Assembly (NCBI GenBank): GCA_904374465.1
Contig: CAJFFY010000002.1
Coordinates: forward strand, 1 to 64,000
Source of the DNA: an uncultured Subdoligranulum sp.
GTDB lineage: Bacteria; Bacillota; Clostridia; Oscillospirales; Ruminococcaceae
DNA length: 64,000 nucleotides
Direction: 5' to 3'
The notes beneath the pieces are model-generated. The model worked only from the letters and a program-made list of their open reading frames with translations, made no database searches and was not told the origin of the DNA. Below are positions 33,543 through 40,875 of this stretch, one piece after another. Every line of letters begins with the position of its first letter. Positions within the stretch are counted from its first letter, which is position 1. The translations under genes were made by a program, and so were the position numbers.

Positions 33543-33603
33543 GGTGCAAGGGCAAGGCGATACAACGTACCGTCGCCCGGTTCAACTCCGGGATGCGCCA
33601 CCA
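33543..33603 (+). other. tRNA-like 3' end with CCA (degenerate tRNA or RNA mimic)
   Basis: CCCGG-TTCAACT-CCGGG is a perfect T arm, followed by acceptor strand ATGCGCC, discriminator A and CCA. GGTGCAA 43 nt upstream pairs with six of the seven acceptor bases. The 27 bases between hold no canonical D or anticodon arm. It could be a decayed tRNA, a tRNA mimic, or the 3' end of the adjoining structured RNA. Confidence 0.45.
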
Positions 33604-33617
33604 GAAAGGAAAAGACA

Positions 33618-33860
33618 ATGGACAAGGTATTGGGACCACAGATCACGGTTGACGATGCCGTGAAAATCCTGCGGAAGAACGGATTCAAAACCAGCGTGGA
33701 CAAGCTGCGCGCCGGTCTTGTGCAGGGAATCTACCCGTTCGGGGATGTGGTGCAGCGGTGTGACGGACTGATCAAGAACGATTGCTACGACGTGTACACC
33801 CTGCAGTTGAAAAAGTGGATTGAAGAAAGGACGGGAAGCAACAATGTGTTGGGCATGTGA
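33618..33860 (+). CDS. Hypothetical prophage protein
   Basis: The 80-residue product starts MDKVLGPQITVDDAVKILRK. The first half (DDAVKILRKNGFKTSVDKLRAGL) has the spacing of a winged-helix or excisionase-like DNA-recognition segment, and the C-terminus is helical (YTLQLKKWIEER). This suggests, but does not prove, DNA binding. GAAAGGAAAAGACA precedes the ATG. It overlaps the next gene by 17 nt. Confidence 0.65.
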   Translation: MDKVLGPQITVDDAVKILRKNGFKTSVDKLRAGLVQGIYPFGDVVQRCDGLIKNDCYDVYTLQLKKWIEERTGSNNVLGM

Positions 33861-34095
33861 AGCGGCACTGGCCGCGCTGAAAGCTGCCGCACTGTGCGGT
33901 TTGCTGCTGGCTGTGATGGCGGTGGACGCCGGAGCACAGAACGCCCCCGGCGGGATGCTGTACACGGCGGCGTGGCTGGTGGGAATTACACTGGCAGAAA
34001 ACGCCCTGCTGGGGTGGATGGAAAAAGTGAAGAAAGCACAAGCCGCGCAGTTGGCGCGGCAGAAAGGAAGGACACTTGCAGAACAGATCAACTGA
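33844..34095 (+). CDS. Small prophage membrane protein
   Basis: The 83-residue product has two hydrophobic stretches (AALKAAALCGLLLAVMAVD and GGMLYTAAWLVGITLAENAL) followed by a basic tail. ATG 33844 follows AAAGGACGGGAAGC; an in-frame ATG at 33820 lies further inside the previous gene. Function unknown. Confidence 0.65.
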   Translation: MCWACEAALAALKAAALCGLLLAVMAVDAGAQNAPGGMLYTAAWLVGITLAENALLGWMEKVKKAQAAQLARQKGRTLAEQIN

Positions 34096-34104
34096 CGGCA
34101 GAGG

Positions 34105-34136
34105 CGCCGGGTTTCTGCCCGGTGTCTATTTTTTTT
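34105..34136 (+). terminator. Terminator-like hairpin in the early region
   Basis: CGCCGGG/CCCGGTG stem, TTTCTG loop, then TCTATTTTTTTT. It sits in the middle of the early transcript, so it may be an antitermination-controlled stop. Confidence 0.7.
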
Positions 34137-34155
34137 ACCCAAAAAGGAGGAACTG

Positions 34156-34434
34156 ATGGATTACCAAGTGAATTTATCTCTGCCCGAGATAGAGTTTCTG
34201 GAAAACCACCTGCTCTGCTTGATGAAGGAAAACTTTGAAGCACAGTATTTCATCGTAGCAGAGGCGGAGACAATCATGACCAGTCCGTGCTTTGAAAACG
34301 GAACGCAAATGGCCAATCTCCTGATGGCTCATGCAACCAGCAGGATGGAGGGAAGAACCAGACTGTATAACTCCATTCTGGAACATATCCGGGCGGCCAG
34401 GCTTCGCGCAGAACAGTGCCGCACAGAAGAGTAA
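34156..34434 (+). CDS. Hypothetical prophage protein
   Basis: A 92-residue, mostly helical protein of unknown function (MDYQVNLSLPEIEFLENHLL at the start, IRAARLRAEQCRTEE at the end). AAAAAGGAGGAACTG before the ATG is a near-perfect ribosome-binding site. It follows the internal terminator and is 15 nt from the next gene. Confidence 0.7.
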   Translation: MDYQVNLSLPEIEFLENHLLCLMKENFEAQYFIVAEAETIMTSPCFENGTQMANLLMAHATSRMEGRTRLYNSILEHIRAARLRAEQCRTEE

Positions 34435-34449
34435 GGAGGTGAGAAAATC

Positions 34450-34677
34450 ATGGATGTGAAGAACTGCCGGATTTGCGGCGCAGCGATTACCTTTATCCGC
34501 ACGGAAAAGGGAAAGTACATGCCCTGCGATGCCCAGGCTATGCCCTACAAAAAAGCCCAGGACGGACCGGAAAACATCATTACCCCGGCGGGGAAGCTGG
34601 TGCGCGGCCGATGGCTGCCCGGTGGCCAGGGGGATGGCGTAGGATACCGGCCGCACTGGGCCAGCTGCCACAAGTAA
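34450..34677 (+). CDS. Small zinc-ribbon-like protein
   Basis: The 75-residue product has CRICGAA near the N-terminus, a Cys in YMPCDAQ, and HWASCHK at the end, giving a possible CxxC...C...HxxxC metal site. Such single-ribbon proteins are common in phage early regions, usually of unknown role. AAGGAGGTGAGAAAATC precedes the ATG. Confidence 0.7.
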   Translation: MDVKNCRICGAAITFIRTEKGKYMPCDAQAMPYKKAQDGPENIITPAGKLVRGRWLPGGQGDGVGYRPHWASCHK

Positions 34678-34679
34678 GT

Positions 34680-35215
34680 GCGCAGTGGAGCGGAAAAGCA
34701 GTGTGTGGGAAAAGCTATGGTCAGCCGCGCAATGGAAGTGAACTGCCCCGGGAAGCATTGGAAAAGAAAAGCCTTGCAGCGGAGGGGAATAGATTGACAG
34801 GAAACGAATTGGAAAAGAAAGGGAACTGCTTGGATTCGATAAGATAGGGCGGGGAGATGAACAGACCTGGACCGAGCTGATATGGAGCAGATGGAAAATG
34901 AACAGATAAGGCTTCGACCAGAGTACCTCAGCGCAGAATAGGAACTGCTGTGATAAGCGTGGATTGATAAGCGGAGAAAAAGCTGAGCATTGATATGGTG
35001 TGCGAAGGAATAGCGGCGAATTGAATAGGAAGTTTCAAAGAATCGGAATGGAAATGATTGGAAATACCTAGAGAGGGCACAGCATTGAACTGACTAGCAG
35101 CGGAGAGGCGTAGACTGCTTGGCATGGAATTGGATTTGCAGTGAATAGATCGGAACCGAACGGAAAAGCAAGAGAAATGCAAGCCCTGGCTATGCGAAGG
35201 CAATTTGAAAACCGA
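34680..35215 (+). repeat. 540-bp purine-rich quasi-repeat region
   Basis: No gene is credible here; stops are frequent in all plus frames. The plus strand is strongly purine-rich and built of recurring short words separated by roughly 10-20 bases: GGAA more than a dozen times, TTGGAAAAGAAA at 34758 and 34809 (51 bp apart), GGAACTGCT at 34822 and 34941, and GATAAG, GCATTG and GAATAG repeatedly. It is neither a tandem nor a CRISPR-like array. It lies directly upstream of the 226-residue gene at 35230. Confidence 0.65.
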
Positions 35216-35229
35216 AAGGAGAAACCACC

Positions 35230-35910
35230 ATGAAAGTCAGACTGACATTTATTGAAGAATCGCTGGGGTCAACCCCCGCCAAAGAGAACCTGCTGCGGGA
35301 GTATATTGTCAGCAAATCCAGTGACCCGGTGAAGATCGAGGAAGAAATTGCGGCCCATGGTGTGCAGGCGGTGGAAGATGACCGAATGACCGTATTCCCC
35401 CGGCTGGCAGACGGGCGCCCGATCTTCTGGGATTACCAGATCAAGGGATTTCTCAAAGACTCCTGGCAGATGCTGGCGAAAGCAGGAAAGGCCGGGTATG
35501 AAGGCGGCTGGGCATGTTCCTGCATCAAAGCATACAAGAAAACCATTGACGGGCTGATTTTTGTTTTCCCCCGGCAAATACCCATAGAAATGCACGGAAT
35601 GAAGATGGATACCTGCGAACGTCCTCTGCGGGCATCCACCCCGATGGGTGAGCGCGTGTCCATCGCAAAGAGCGAAACGGTGCCGGAGGGGAGCACCCTG
35701 CAGTTTGAGATCACCTGCCTGGACCCGCACCTGGAAGAATGTGTGATCGAGTGCCTGAACTACGGAAAACTGCGCGGCCTGAGCCAGTGGCGCAACAGCG
35801 GCAAGGGCCGGTTTACATGGGAGCGGCTGGACGAACCGGCCGAGAAGCCAACAAAGAAGCGGGGAAAAAAGAAGGCTGACGAAACTGCGGAAGATGACGG
35901 AGAAGCATGA
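35230..35910 (+). CDS. Conserved-looking hypothetical phage protein behind the quasi-repeat region
   Basis: The 226-residue product has a folded part up to about residue 200 (MKVRLTFIEESLGSTPAKEN, IDGLIFVFPRQIPIEMHG, RGLSQWRNSGKGRFTWERLD) and a Lys/Glu-rich tail (KPTKKRGKKKADETAEDDGE). From memory similar proteins occur in clostridial phages without an assigned role; I cannot verify this. AAAGGAGAAACCACC precedes the ATG. The charged tail suggests contact with nucleic acid or protein partners. Confidence 0.75.
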   Translation: MKVRLTFIEESLGSTPAKENLLREYIVSKSSDPVKIEEEIAAHGVQAVEDDRMTVFPRLADGRPIFWDYQIKGFLKDSWQMLAKAGKAGYEGGWACSCIKAYKKTIDGLIFVFPRQIPIEMHGMKMDTCERPLRASTPMGERVSIAKSETVPEGSTLQFEITCLDPHLEECVIECLNYGKLRGLSQWRNSGKGRFTWERLDEPAEKPTKKRGKKKADETAEDDGEA

Positions 35911-35925
35911 AGCGAGGATGTAAAC

Positions 35926-36033
35926 ATGTGGGTATTCCTGGGTGTGGGGTTGTGCATCGTATGCGGCGGAATACTGGTGGGACTGAACCGTCGGGAAGGA
36001 AGGAGCAGTGAAAAGCGAAATGTCCATCGTTGA
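35926..36033 (+). CDS. Tiny membrane peptide
   Basis: A 35-residue frame (MWVFLGVGLCIVCGGILVGL, then a basic NRREGRSSEKR tail) with one transmembrane stretch. A moderate GAGGATG site precedes it, and it overlaps the next gene by 26 nt. Support rests on the clear hydrophobic pattern and its fit in a tightly packed run. Confidence 0.45.
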   Translation: MWVFLGVGLCIVCGGILVGLNRREGRSSEKRNVHR

Positions 36034-36265
36034 TATGGTCTGCGGAGCAGTTAAGTGGGCCTGCCGGGCGGTGAGCCGGGTACTCCATGCGATCGACCGT
36101 GCGGAAAAGGCGCTTGAAGGGGTCTTGACGGATACGCTGAACAACCAGGTGGAAACGCTGGCAGCGGCAGCCGGATGGAACAGCTATATGGAGGACGCCA
36201 TCATGCAGGAAGTCATGAAACAGGTGCACGACGAAATCGGAAGCCTGTCGTCCCGGCTCCAATGA
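36008..36265 (+). CDS. Hypothetical helical prophage protein
   Basis: The 85-residue product is read from GTG 36008 behind GGAAGGAAGGAGCA. It is predicted helical, with an amphipathic N-terminus (IVDMVCGAVKWACRAVSRVL) and an acidic end. Unknown function. Its stop overlaps the next start (ATGA), so the pair is coupled. Confidence 0.6.
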   Translation: MKSEMSIVDMVCGAVKWACRAVSRVLHAIDRAEKALEGVLTDTLNNQVETLAAAAGWNSYMEDAIMQEVMKQVHDEIGSLSSRLQ

Positions 36266-36633
36266 GGGGTACAGAGACACCCGGCAGAGAGCTGGAACGG
36301 CGGTATGACCAGATCGACAAGCTGAAAGCAATCATCCTGGAAATGGTGAGGCAGGTATGCACCCTCATTACAGCTGCCAGGGTTTTCCCGTGGATAACCG
36401 AATACATACAGCTTGCGTTTGATGATCAGATGGAACGCATCAAAGAACTGCCGGAAGATAAATACATCGAAGCGGTTGCAACCATGAGCCTGAGAATGGC
36501 GGATGTTGGAATGACAATGGCCGAATGTGCCAACGCAATGGCAGGGTTGGCCGACCTGGCCGTCGCAGATGATGAACCGCCCAGGAAGAAACCGCCGCGC
36601 CCGGCGGCGGAGCTGAAAACGAAGGAGGAATGA
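36262..36633 (+). CDS. Hypothetical helical prophage protein
   Basis: The 123-residue product is mostly helical with a Pro/Lys-rich C-terminal tail (PPRKKPPRPAAELKTKEE). ATG 36262 overlaps the preceding stop; the frame is open further upstream but reads through the previous gene. No recognisable domain. Confidence 0.6.
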   Translation: MRGTETPGRELERRYDQIDKLKAIILEMVRQVCTLITAARVFPWITEYIQLAFDDQMERIKELPEDKYIEAVATMSLRMADVGMTMAECANAMAGLADLAVADDEPPRKKPPRPAAELKTKEE

Positions 36634-36636
36634 AAG

Positions 36637-37110
36637 GTGCTCGAAAAAATCAGGGAAGCCGTGAAGGGCAAGGCGCGGCGAAAGCATAGCCCAAGGGCGC
36701 AGGAACTGGAAGCGCAGCTGCAGGCTATGCACGACAAGGCAGACCGGTATAAACAAGGGCTTGTGCGGGAGCGTGAGGCACACGGGCAAACCGAAGCGGA
36801 GCTGGTGGAAGAACGGCGCTTTGCTTTCAAGGCGTTTTGCAGGCTCGCCAAAAGACTACTCAGGGGGAAAATCGAGAATGTCAGCATAGAATACAGCGGA
36901 TTCGGATGCCGCCACGTTCAACTCGATCTGATGCCGACAGAGGGAGAAGCAAAGGCGCTCGCGGACACGGTATGGGGAACCAAAGAACGTGATCTGCTGG
37001 ACAGGGATAAGCTGTACCGTGCGCTGAACGAAGGCATTGAGCGGGGGCAAATTAAGGACCTGACCGATGCCGCGCGCCTGGTACTGGATATGCCCGGAGA
37101 GGACGAATAG
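36637..37110 (+). CDS. Hypothetical coiled-coil prophage protein
   Basis: The 157-residue product begins at GTG 36637 after GAAGGAGGAATGAAAG. Residues about 20-75 are a highly charged helix (LEAQLQAMHDKADRYKQGLV and on), likely a coiled coil, followed by a small mixed domain. Unknown function. Confidence 0.65.
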   Translation: MLEKIREAVKGKARRKHSPRAQELEAQLQAMHDKADRYKQGLVREREAHGQTEAELVEERRFAFKAFCRLAKRLLRGKIENVSIEYSGFGCRHVQLDLMPTEGEAKALADTVWGTKERDLLDRDKLYRALNEGIERGQIKDLTDAARLVLDMPGEDE

Positions 37111-37124
37111 AAAGGGATGGCTTC

Positions 37125-37331
37125 ATGAACGCTCTTTATTTTGTGATTGCAATGCTGGCCGCGGCCATTGGGCTGCTTGCTGCGTGGTGCAGCGGGAGAG
37201 ATGTGGGAATGCGGAATGCCGCCATGCTGCAGGAGGATAGCGACCCCACGGTCGTGCTGATAATCAGAGAGGGGCCGCGGCCGGGAGAAGGAAAGGAAGA
37301 ACGGGAGGAACAAGATGGAGCAGAATTTTGA
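37125..37331 (+). CDS. Small membrane protein
   Basis: The 68-residue product has one N-terminal transmembrane helix (ALYFVIAMLAAAIGLLAAWC) and an acidic cytoplasmic tail. It overlaps the HD-domain gene by 17 nt. Unknown function. Confidence 0.6.
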   Translation: MNALYFVIAMLAAAIGLLAAWCSGRDVGMRNAAMLQEDSDPTVVLIIREGPRPGEGKEEREEQDGAEF

Positions 37332-37884
37332 GGACATGAGCAGGAAGGCCCAGTACAAGCTGCTGTGGGACGAGTACCTTGGAAAGCGCGAAGGCGCAAA
37401 AAAACTGATGGAATGGATGGAGGAAGCCGGATTTTTTGAGTCGCCTGCCAGCACAAAGTACCATGGGAGCTACCCCGGCGGGCTGTGCCAACACAGTCTG
37501 AACGTGGCTTTCAACGCGCTTGATCTGTGCAGTCTGCCTGCGTTTGAAGGAGTCAGTCGGAACGAGGCCGTGACAGCGGCCCTCCTGCATGATTTGTGCA
37601 AAGTCGGTTGCTACTGGCTGGACGACAACAGAAGATACCATTACACCGAAGCCTGGGGACTGGGCCATGGAACCGGAAGCGTGACCCTGGCGCAGAGATA
37701 CATGAAGCTGACCGACGCGGAGCAGGTGGCGATTCGCTGGCACATGGGAATGTATGGCGACGCGGACAAGGCGGGAGAACTGGCCAGCGCTTACAAGAAG
37801 TGCCCGCTGGCCATGCTGCTTCACCACGCTGACATGATGGCTACATACTACTGCGATGGGAAAAAAGGAATGGGCCTGGTATGA
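37315..37884 (+). CDS. HD-domain phosphohydrolase
   Basis: Metal-dependent phosphohydrolase fold. The 189-residue product has the HD pattern: His in GGLCQHSLNVA (about residue 60), the HD pair in AALLHDLCKVG (about 91-92), His in WGLGHG and IRWHMG, and a final Asp in LHHADMMA. Phage HD proteins act on nucleotides or cyclic messengers; the substrate is not shown here. Start ATG with GGGAGGAACAAG upstream. Its stop overlaps the start of the PP-loop gene. Confidence 0.85.
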   Translation: MEQNFEDMSRKAQYKLLWDEYLGKREGAKKLMEWMEEAGFFESPASTKYHGSYPGGLCQHSLNVAFNALDLCSLPAFEGVSRNEAVTAALLHDLCKVGCYWLDDNRRYHYTEAWGLGHGTGSVTLAQRYMKLTDAEQVAIRWHMGMYGDADKAGELASAYKKCPLAMLLHHADMMATYYCDGKKGMGLV

Positions 37885-38640
37885 AGCACATCCTTTCGCT
37901 TTCCTACGGAAAAGACAGTCTTGCTTGCCTGGGAGCAATTGAACAGTTGGGATGGCCGCTTGACAGCATAGTGCACGCCGAGGTATGGGCAACCGACACG
38001 ATACCAGCAGACTTGCCGCCGATGGTGGAGTTTAAGGCCAAGGCGGACAAGATCATCAAGGAGCGGTGGGGTATTGAGGTTGAGCACATCCGGCATCGGA
38101 TGAACTACGAAGAAATGTTTTACCGACCAATTTGCAGAGGACCGGCAAAGGGAACACTGAAAGGCTGGCCGCTGATAAAAGGCGGATGGTGCAGACACCT
38201 AAAAGTTACCGACAAGTTAAGCCCAAAAGGAATCGTTTCATACATTGGCATAGCCGCGGATGAGCCGAACCGTTTTCACGTTCTGTCTGAAACAAAGAGA
38301 TCCCCTCTTGTAGAGGCTGGATGGGATGAACCTTACTGTCGCCAATGGTGCGAGGAAAACGATCTGCTTTCTCCAATATACACAACCGCAACCAGGGGGG
38401 GGGTGCTGGTTCTGCCATAACCAGGGAGTCGGGCAACTTCGATTGCTGAGAAGGAATTACCCGGAACTATGGGCGCTCATGCTGAAATGGGACAATGACA
38501 GCCCGGTTACATTCCATGCAGATGGCCACACGGTGCACGACTTCGACGAACGCTTTGCACTGGAAGATCAAGGAATCGTGAGCGCAGACGAGCCGTGGAA
38601 ATGGTCGTATCTGGAAGAAGTACAGCTGAAATGGAGGTAA
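37881..38640 (+). pseudogene. PP-loop (PAPS-reductase-like) protein, frameshifted at a G tract
   Basis: PP-loop ATPase of the phosphoadenosine-phosphosulfate reductase family; in phages these usually adenylate or thiolate unknown substrates. The first frame (37881-38420) holds the PP-loop SLSYGKDSLACLGAI and stops after TTATRGGVLVLP. The other frame continues naturally as RGGCWFCHNQGVGQLRLLRR to 38640, restoring a typical CxxC-containing C-terminus. The switch lies at nine consecutive G residues, 38395-38403; eight would give one 252-residue protein. This may be phase variation, programmed slippage, a real mutation or a sequencing error. Confidence 0.75.
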
Positions 38641-38642
38641 CG

Positions 38643-38765
38643 ATGACAATTGTTGAAGCAATAGCAAGTGGGGTGCTATGTATTTTGCAAGGGGTTGCCT
38701 ACGGAATAGTTATAGTCGCATTCTTTTTGCCGTGGGTGGCAATCTTATGGATTTTAAGAAAGTAG
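38643..38765 (+). CDS. Tiny membrane protein
   Basis: A 40-residue, almost wholly hydrophobic protein (MTIVEAIASGVLCILQGVAY, ending VAILWILRK) with one long or two short transmembrane helices. ATGGAGGTAACG immediately upstream is a good ribosome-binding site, overlapping the end of the previous gene. Unknown function. Confidence 0.6.
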   Translation: MTIVEAIASGVLCILQGVAYGIVIVAFFLPWVAILWILRK

Positions 38766-38838
38766 AAAGACATATCCCGGAACCAGCAGGAAATAACGGG
38801 TAAGGACATTAGTGTCCGTAGCAGAAAGGAAAAGAAAA

Positions 38839-39225
38839 ATGAAAAATATTAAAAGAAAATGGCGTTGGTGGATGATCTGTTTCGTGATGTTTCTGATGGT
38901 CGCCTGGGTGGCATTTCTGGTGGCGACACCCCTTGTGGGAACGTTCAACACTCACACCGCCACCGTAACGGTCACGGATAAGGATCGCATTACCACCTCG
39001 ACCGATAGCAAGTACATGATCTTCGGAAAAGACGAGAACGGCCAGGCCGTGGTGTATGAAAACACCGACAATATGCTGCGTGGGAAGTGGGATTCCTCAA
39101 CACTGCAGGCCGAGATGGAAGTCGGCAAAACCTATGAGGTACAACTGGTGGGATTCCGCAATCCTGTTTTCAGTTGGTATGAAAACATTTTGGATGCGGA
39201 GCCGGTGGGGGTGCAAGAACAGTGA
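38839..39225 (+). CDS. Membrane-anchored protein, DUF1523-like
   Basis: The 128-residue product has a basic N-terminus, one transmembrane helix (MICFVMFLMVAWVAFLVATP) and an outside beta-rich domain (TVTDKDRITTSTDSKYMIFG, then GKTYEVQLVGFRNPVFSWYE). This resembles DUF1523 phage/bacterial membrane proteins of unknown role; the assignment is from pattern memory. ATG 38839 follows AGAAAGGAAAAGAAAA. Its stop overlaps the next start (GTGA). Confidence 0.65.
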   Translation: MKNIKRKWRWWMICFVMFLMVAWVAFLVATPLVGTFNTHTATVTVTDKDRITTSTDSKYMIFGKDENGQAVVYENTDNMLRGKWDSSTLQAEMEVGKTYEVQLVGFRNPVFSWYENILDAEPVGVQEQ

Positions 39226-39599
39226 CCATACAAGAGGTCCAGCAGCTGGCATTTGATCTGAAACAGAATATCAACGGCTGGGGCACGATGAACAGCCAGA
39301 GAAAGAGAGCGGCAGCTGCAATCGAAAACCTGGTGGAAATGATCTGTGATCTGCGCGTGGATAACGCCGAGCTGCTGCGAACCATCATTGAAATCCAGAG
39401 AATGGATAACCCGATGAAAAATACTGTGACATATACGATGACCTATTCCAGCGTGCTGGGGCACAGCCAGGTATGGGACATTGCATGGATGGTGTTTTTT
39501 GGGCTGATGCAGGAGGACCAGGAGCGCCGCAAAGAGATGGCGGAAGAACAGAAACGCAGGACAAGGAAACAATTTGAGAATGAAAATCGGGCTGATTGA
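39222..39599 (+). CDS. Hypothetical prophage protein
   Basis: The 125-residue helical product is read from GTG 39222, coupled to the preceding gene. It has a basic C-terminus (QEERRKEMAEEQKRRTRKQF-like composition). Unknown function. The last 26 nt overlap the radical SAM gene. Confidence 0.6.
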   Translation: MTIQEVQQLAFDLKQNINGWGTMNSQRKRAAAAIENLVEMICDLRVDNAELLRTIIEIQRMDNPMKNTVTYTMTYSSVLGHSQVWDIAWMVFFGLMQEDQERRKEMAEEQKRRTRKQFENENRAD

Positions 39600-40503
39600 C
39601 GTGGACGGGCACCGGTTCCCAAACCTGGCGCTGATGCGAATATCCGCATACCACAAAGCGCGGGGGGATACCGTGGAATGGTGGTGGAGCGACTTTGTAC
39701 ATTACGACATTGTCTACATGAGCAAAATCTTTTCGGATTCTTACAGCCCGGATGTGCCGGAGCCGATCAACGCAGACAAGGTGATCAAAGGCGGCACCGG
39801 ATATGCCATTTCAATGCGGGGTGGGAGAGAGGTTTTTCTGAAAGACCATGACAGGGAGCTTCCGCCGGAGATTGAAAGAATGTTCCCGGACTACAGCCTG
39901 TATCCGCAATACCCGTTCGCAGTAAGCATGACCAGCAGAGGATGCCCGCGCGGATGTGCTTTTTGTCATGTGGCGGCAAAGGAGGGGCGCTGCTCCCGCA
40001 AGGTGGCAGATGTGAAGGACTTCTGGTGTGGACAAAAAGAAATAAAAGTGCTGGACCCCAACATCACCGCCTGCCCGGAAAAGCGGGATTTGATGAACCA
40101 GTACAAAGAAACCGGCGCACTGATCGACTTTACACAGGGCCTGGACATTCGGCTGCTGGATGTGAAAGACATTCGGGATGTCAACGATATGCGGATAAAA
40201 GAAATTCATTTCGCATGGGATAACCCGGCGGATGATCTAAGAGAGAAGTTCTATCTGTATACAAAGCTGGCAAAACACAGACCGCACGGAAGTTTTGGAA
40301 CCGTGTACATCCTGACAAACTACCAGAGCACCATGGAAGAAAACCTCCACAGGATATACACCTTACGTGATCTTGGATATGACCCCTATGTCATGATTTA
40401 TGATAAACCGAACGCGCCGAGAGAAATCCGGAGGTTACAGCGCTGGTGCAACAACCGATTTATTTTCAAAACGTGCAGGGACTTTAATAGCTACATGGGG
40501 TGA
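39574..40503 (+). CDS. Radical SAM protein
   Basis: Uses a 4Fe-4S cluster and S-adenosylmethionine to start radical chemistry. The 309-residue product has an N-terminal part like a cobalamin-binding/Rossmann domain (IGLIDVDGHRFPNLALMRIS), the cluster motif SRGCPRGCAFCHVAA (CxxxCxxC, about residues 126-133), and a radical SAM barrel. The start is either TTG 39574, 6 nt after AGGA, or ATG 39580. Phage homologues have no agreed substrate; nucleotide or tRNA modification is possible given the PP-loop neighbour. Confidence 0.85.
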   Translation: MRMKIGLIDVDGHRFPNLALMRISAYHKARGDTVEWWWSDFVHYDIVYMSKIFSDSYSPDVPEPINADKVIKGGTGYAISMRGGREVFLKDHDRELPPEIERMFPDYSLYPQYPFAVSMTSRGCPRGCAFCHVAAKEGRCSRKVADVKDFWCGQKEIKVLDPNITACPEKRDLMNQYKETGALIDFTQGLDIRLLDVKDIRDVNDMRIKEIHFAWDNPADDLREKFYLYTKLAKHRPHGSFGTVYILTNYQSTMEENLHRIYTLRDLGYDPYVMIYDKPNAPREIRRLQRWCNNRFIFKTCRDFNSYMG

Positions 40504-40518
40504 GGAGGGAAATGGAGC

Positions 40519-40875
40519 ATGAAACCTGAAGGCGACTACGTGGCGAAATCGGAAGATGTCCAAAGCTTCTTTGCGTGGACGGGATTGAAGGTGATAACTA
40601 CTTATTCGCTAGGACGATGGGTACAGAAACGACGGCACAAGAAGAAGCGCATCAATAAAAAATGGTTGAAGCGGTTCGGGATGGTCAATGTATCAAACGG
40701 TTTCTTCACGCTTATAGACGAAACCAATGGCGTAATGTACGTCCACCCGGACAACTGGGAAAAAATAGTTAAAGCGATGCAGGAAAGAGAAAAGCGGCTG
40801 GGCATAAGCCCGTACGAAACGGGCGGGGCTCCCGGGGGAACAACCGGAGGGAAAAGTCAATGCTGGATGAAGTGA
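40519..40875 (+). CDS. Hypothetical basic protein
   Basis: The 118-residue, strongly basic product (KRRHKKKRINKKWLKRFGMV) ends with a Gly/Pro-rich tail. Possibly nucleic-acid binding from its charge. AGGTTAGG-like sites are absent but GAGGAGGGAAATGGAGC precedes the ATG. It overlaps the glycosylase gene by 16 nt. Confidence 0.6.
   Translation: MKPEGDYVAKSEDVQSFFAWTGLKVITTYSLGRWVQKRRHKKKRINKKWLKRFGMVNVSNGFFTLIDETNGVMYVHPDNWEKIVKAMQEREKRLGISPYETGGAPGGTTGGKSQCWMK

Noticed and set aside
34928..35203. 91-codon minus-strand frame rich in Ser/Phe/His in the purine-rich stretch
   Set aside because: It mirrors the repeated GGAA/GCATT words; no ribosome-binding site.
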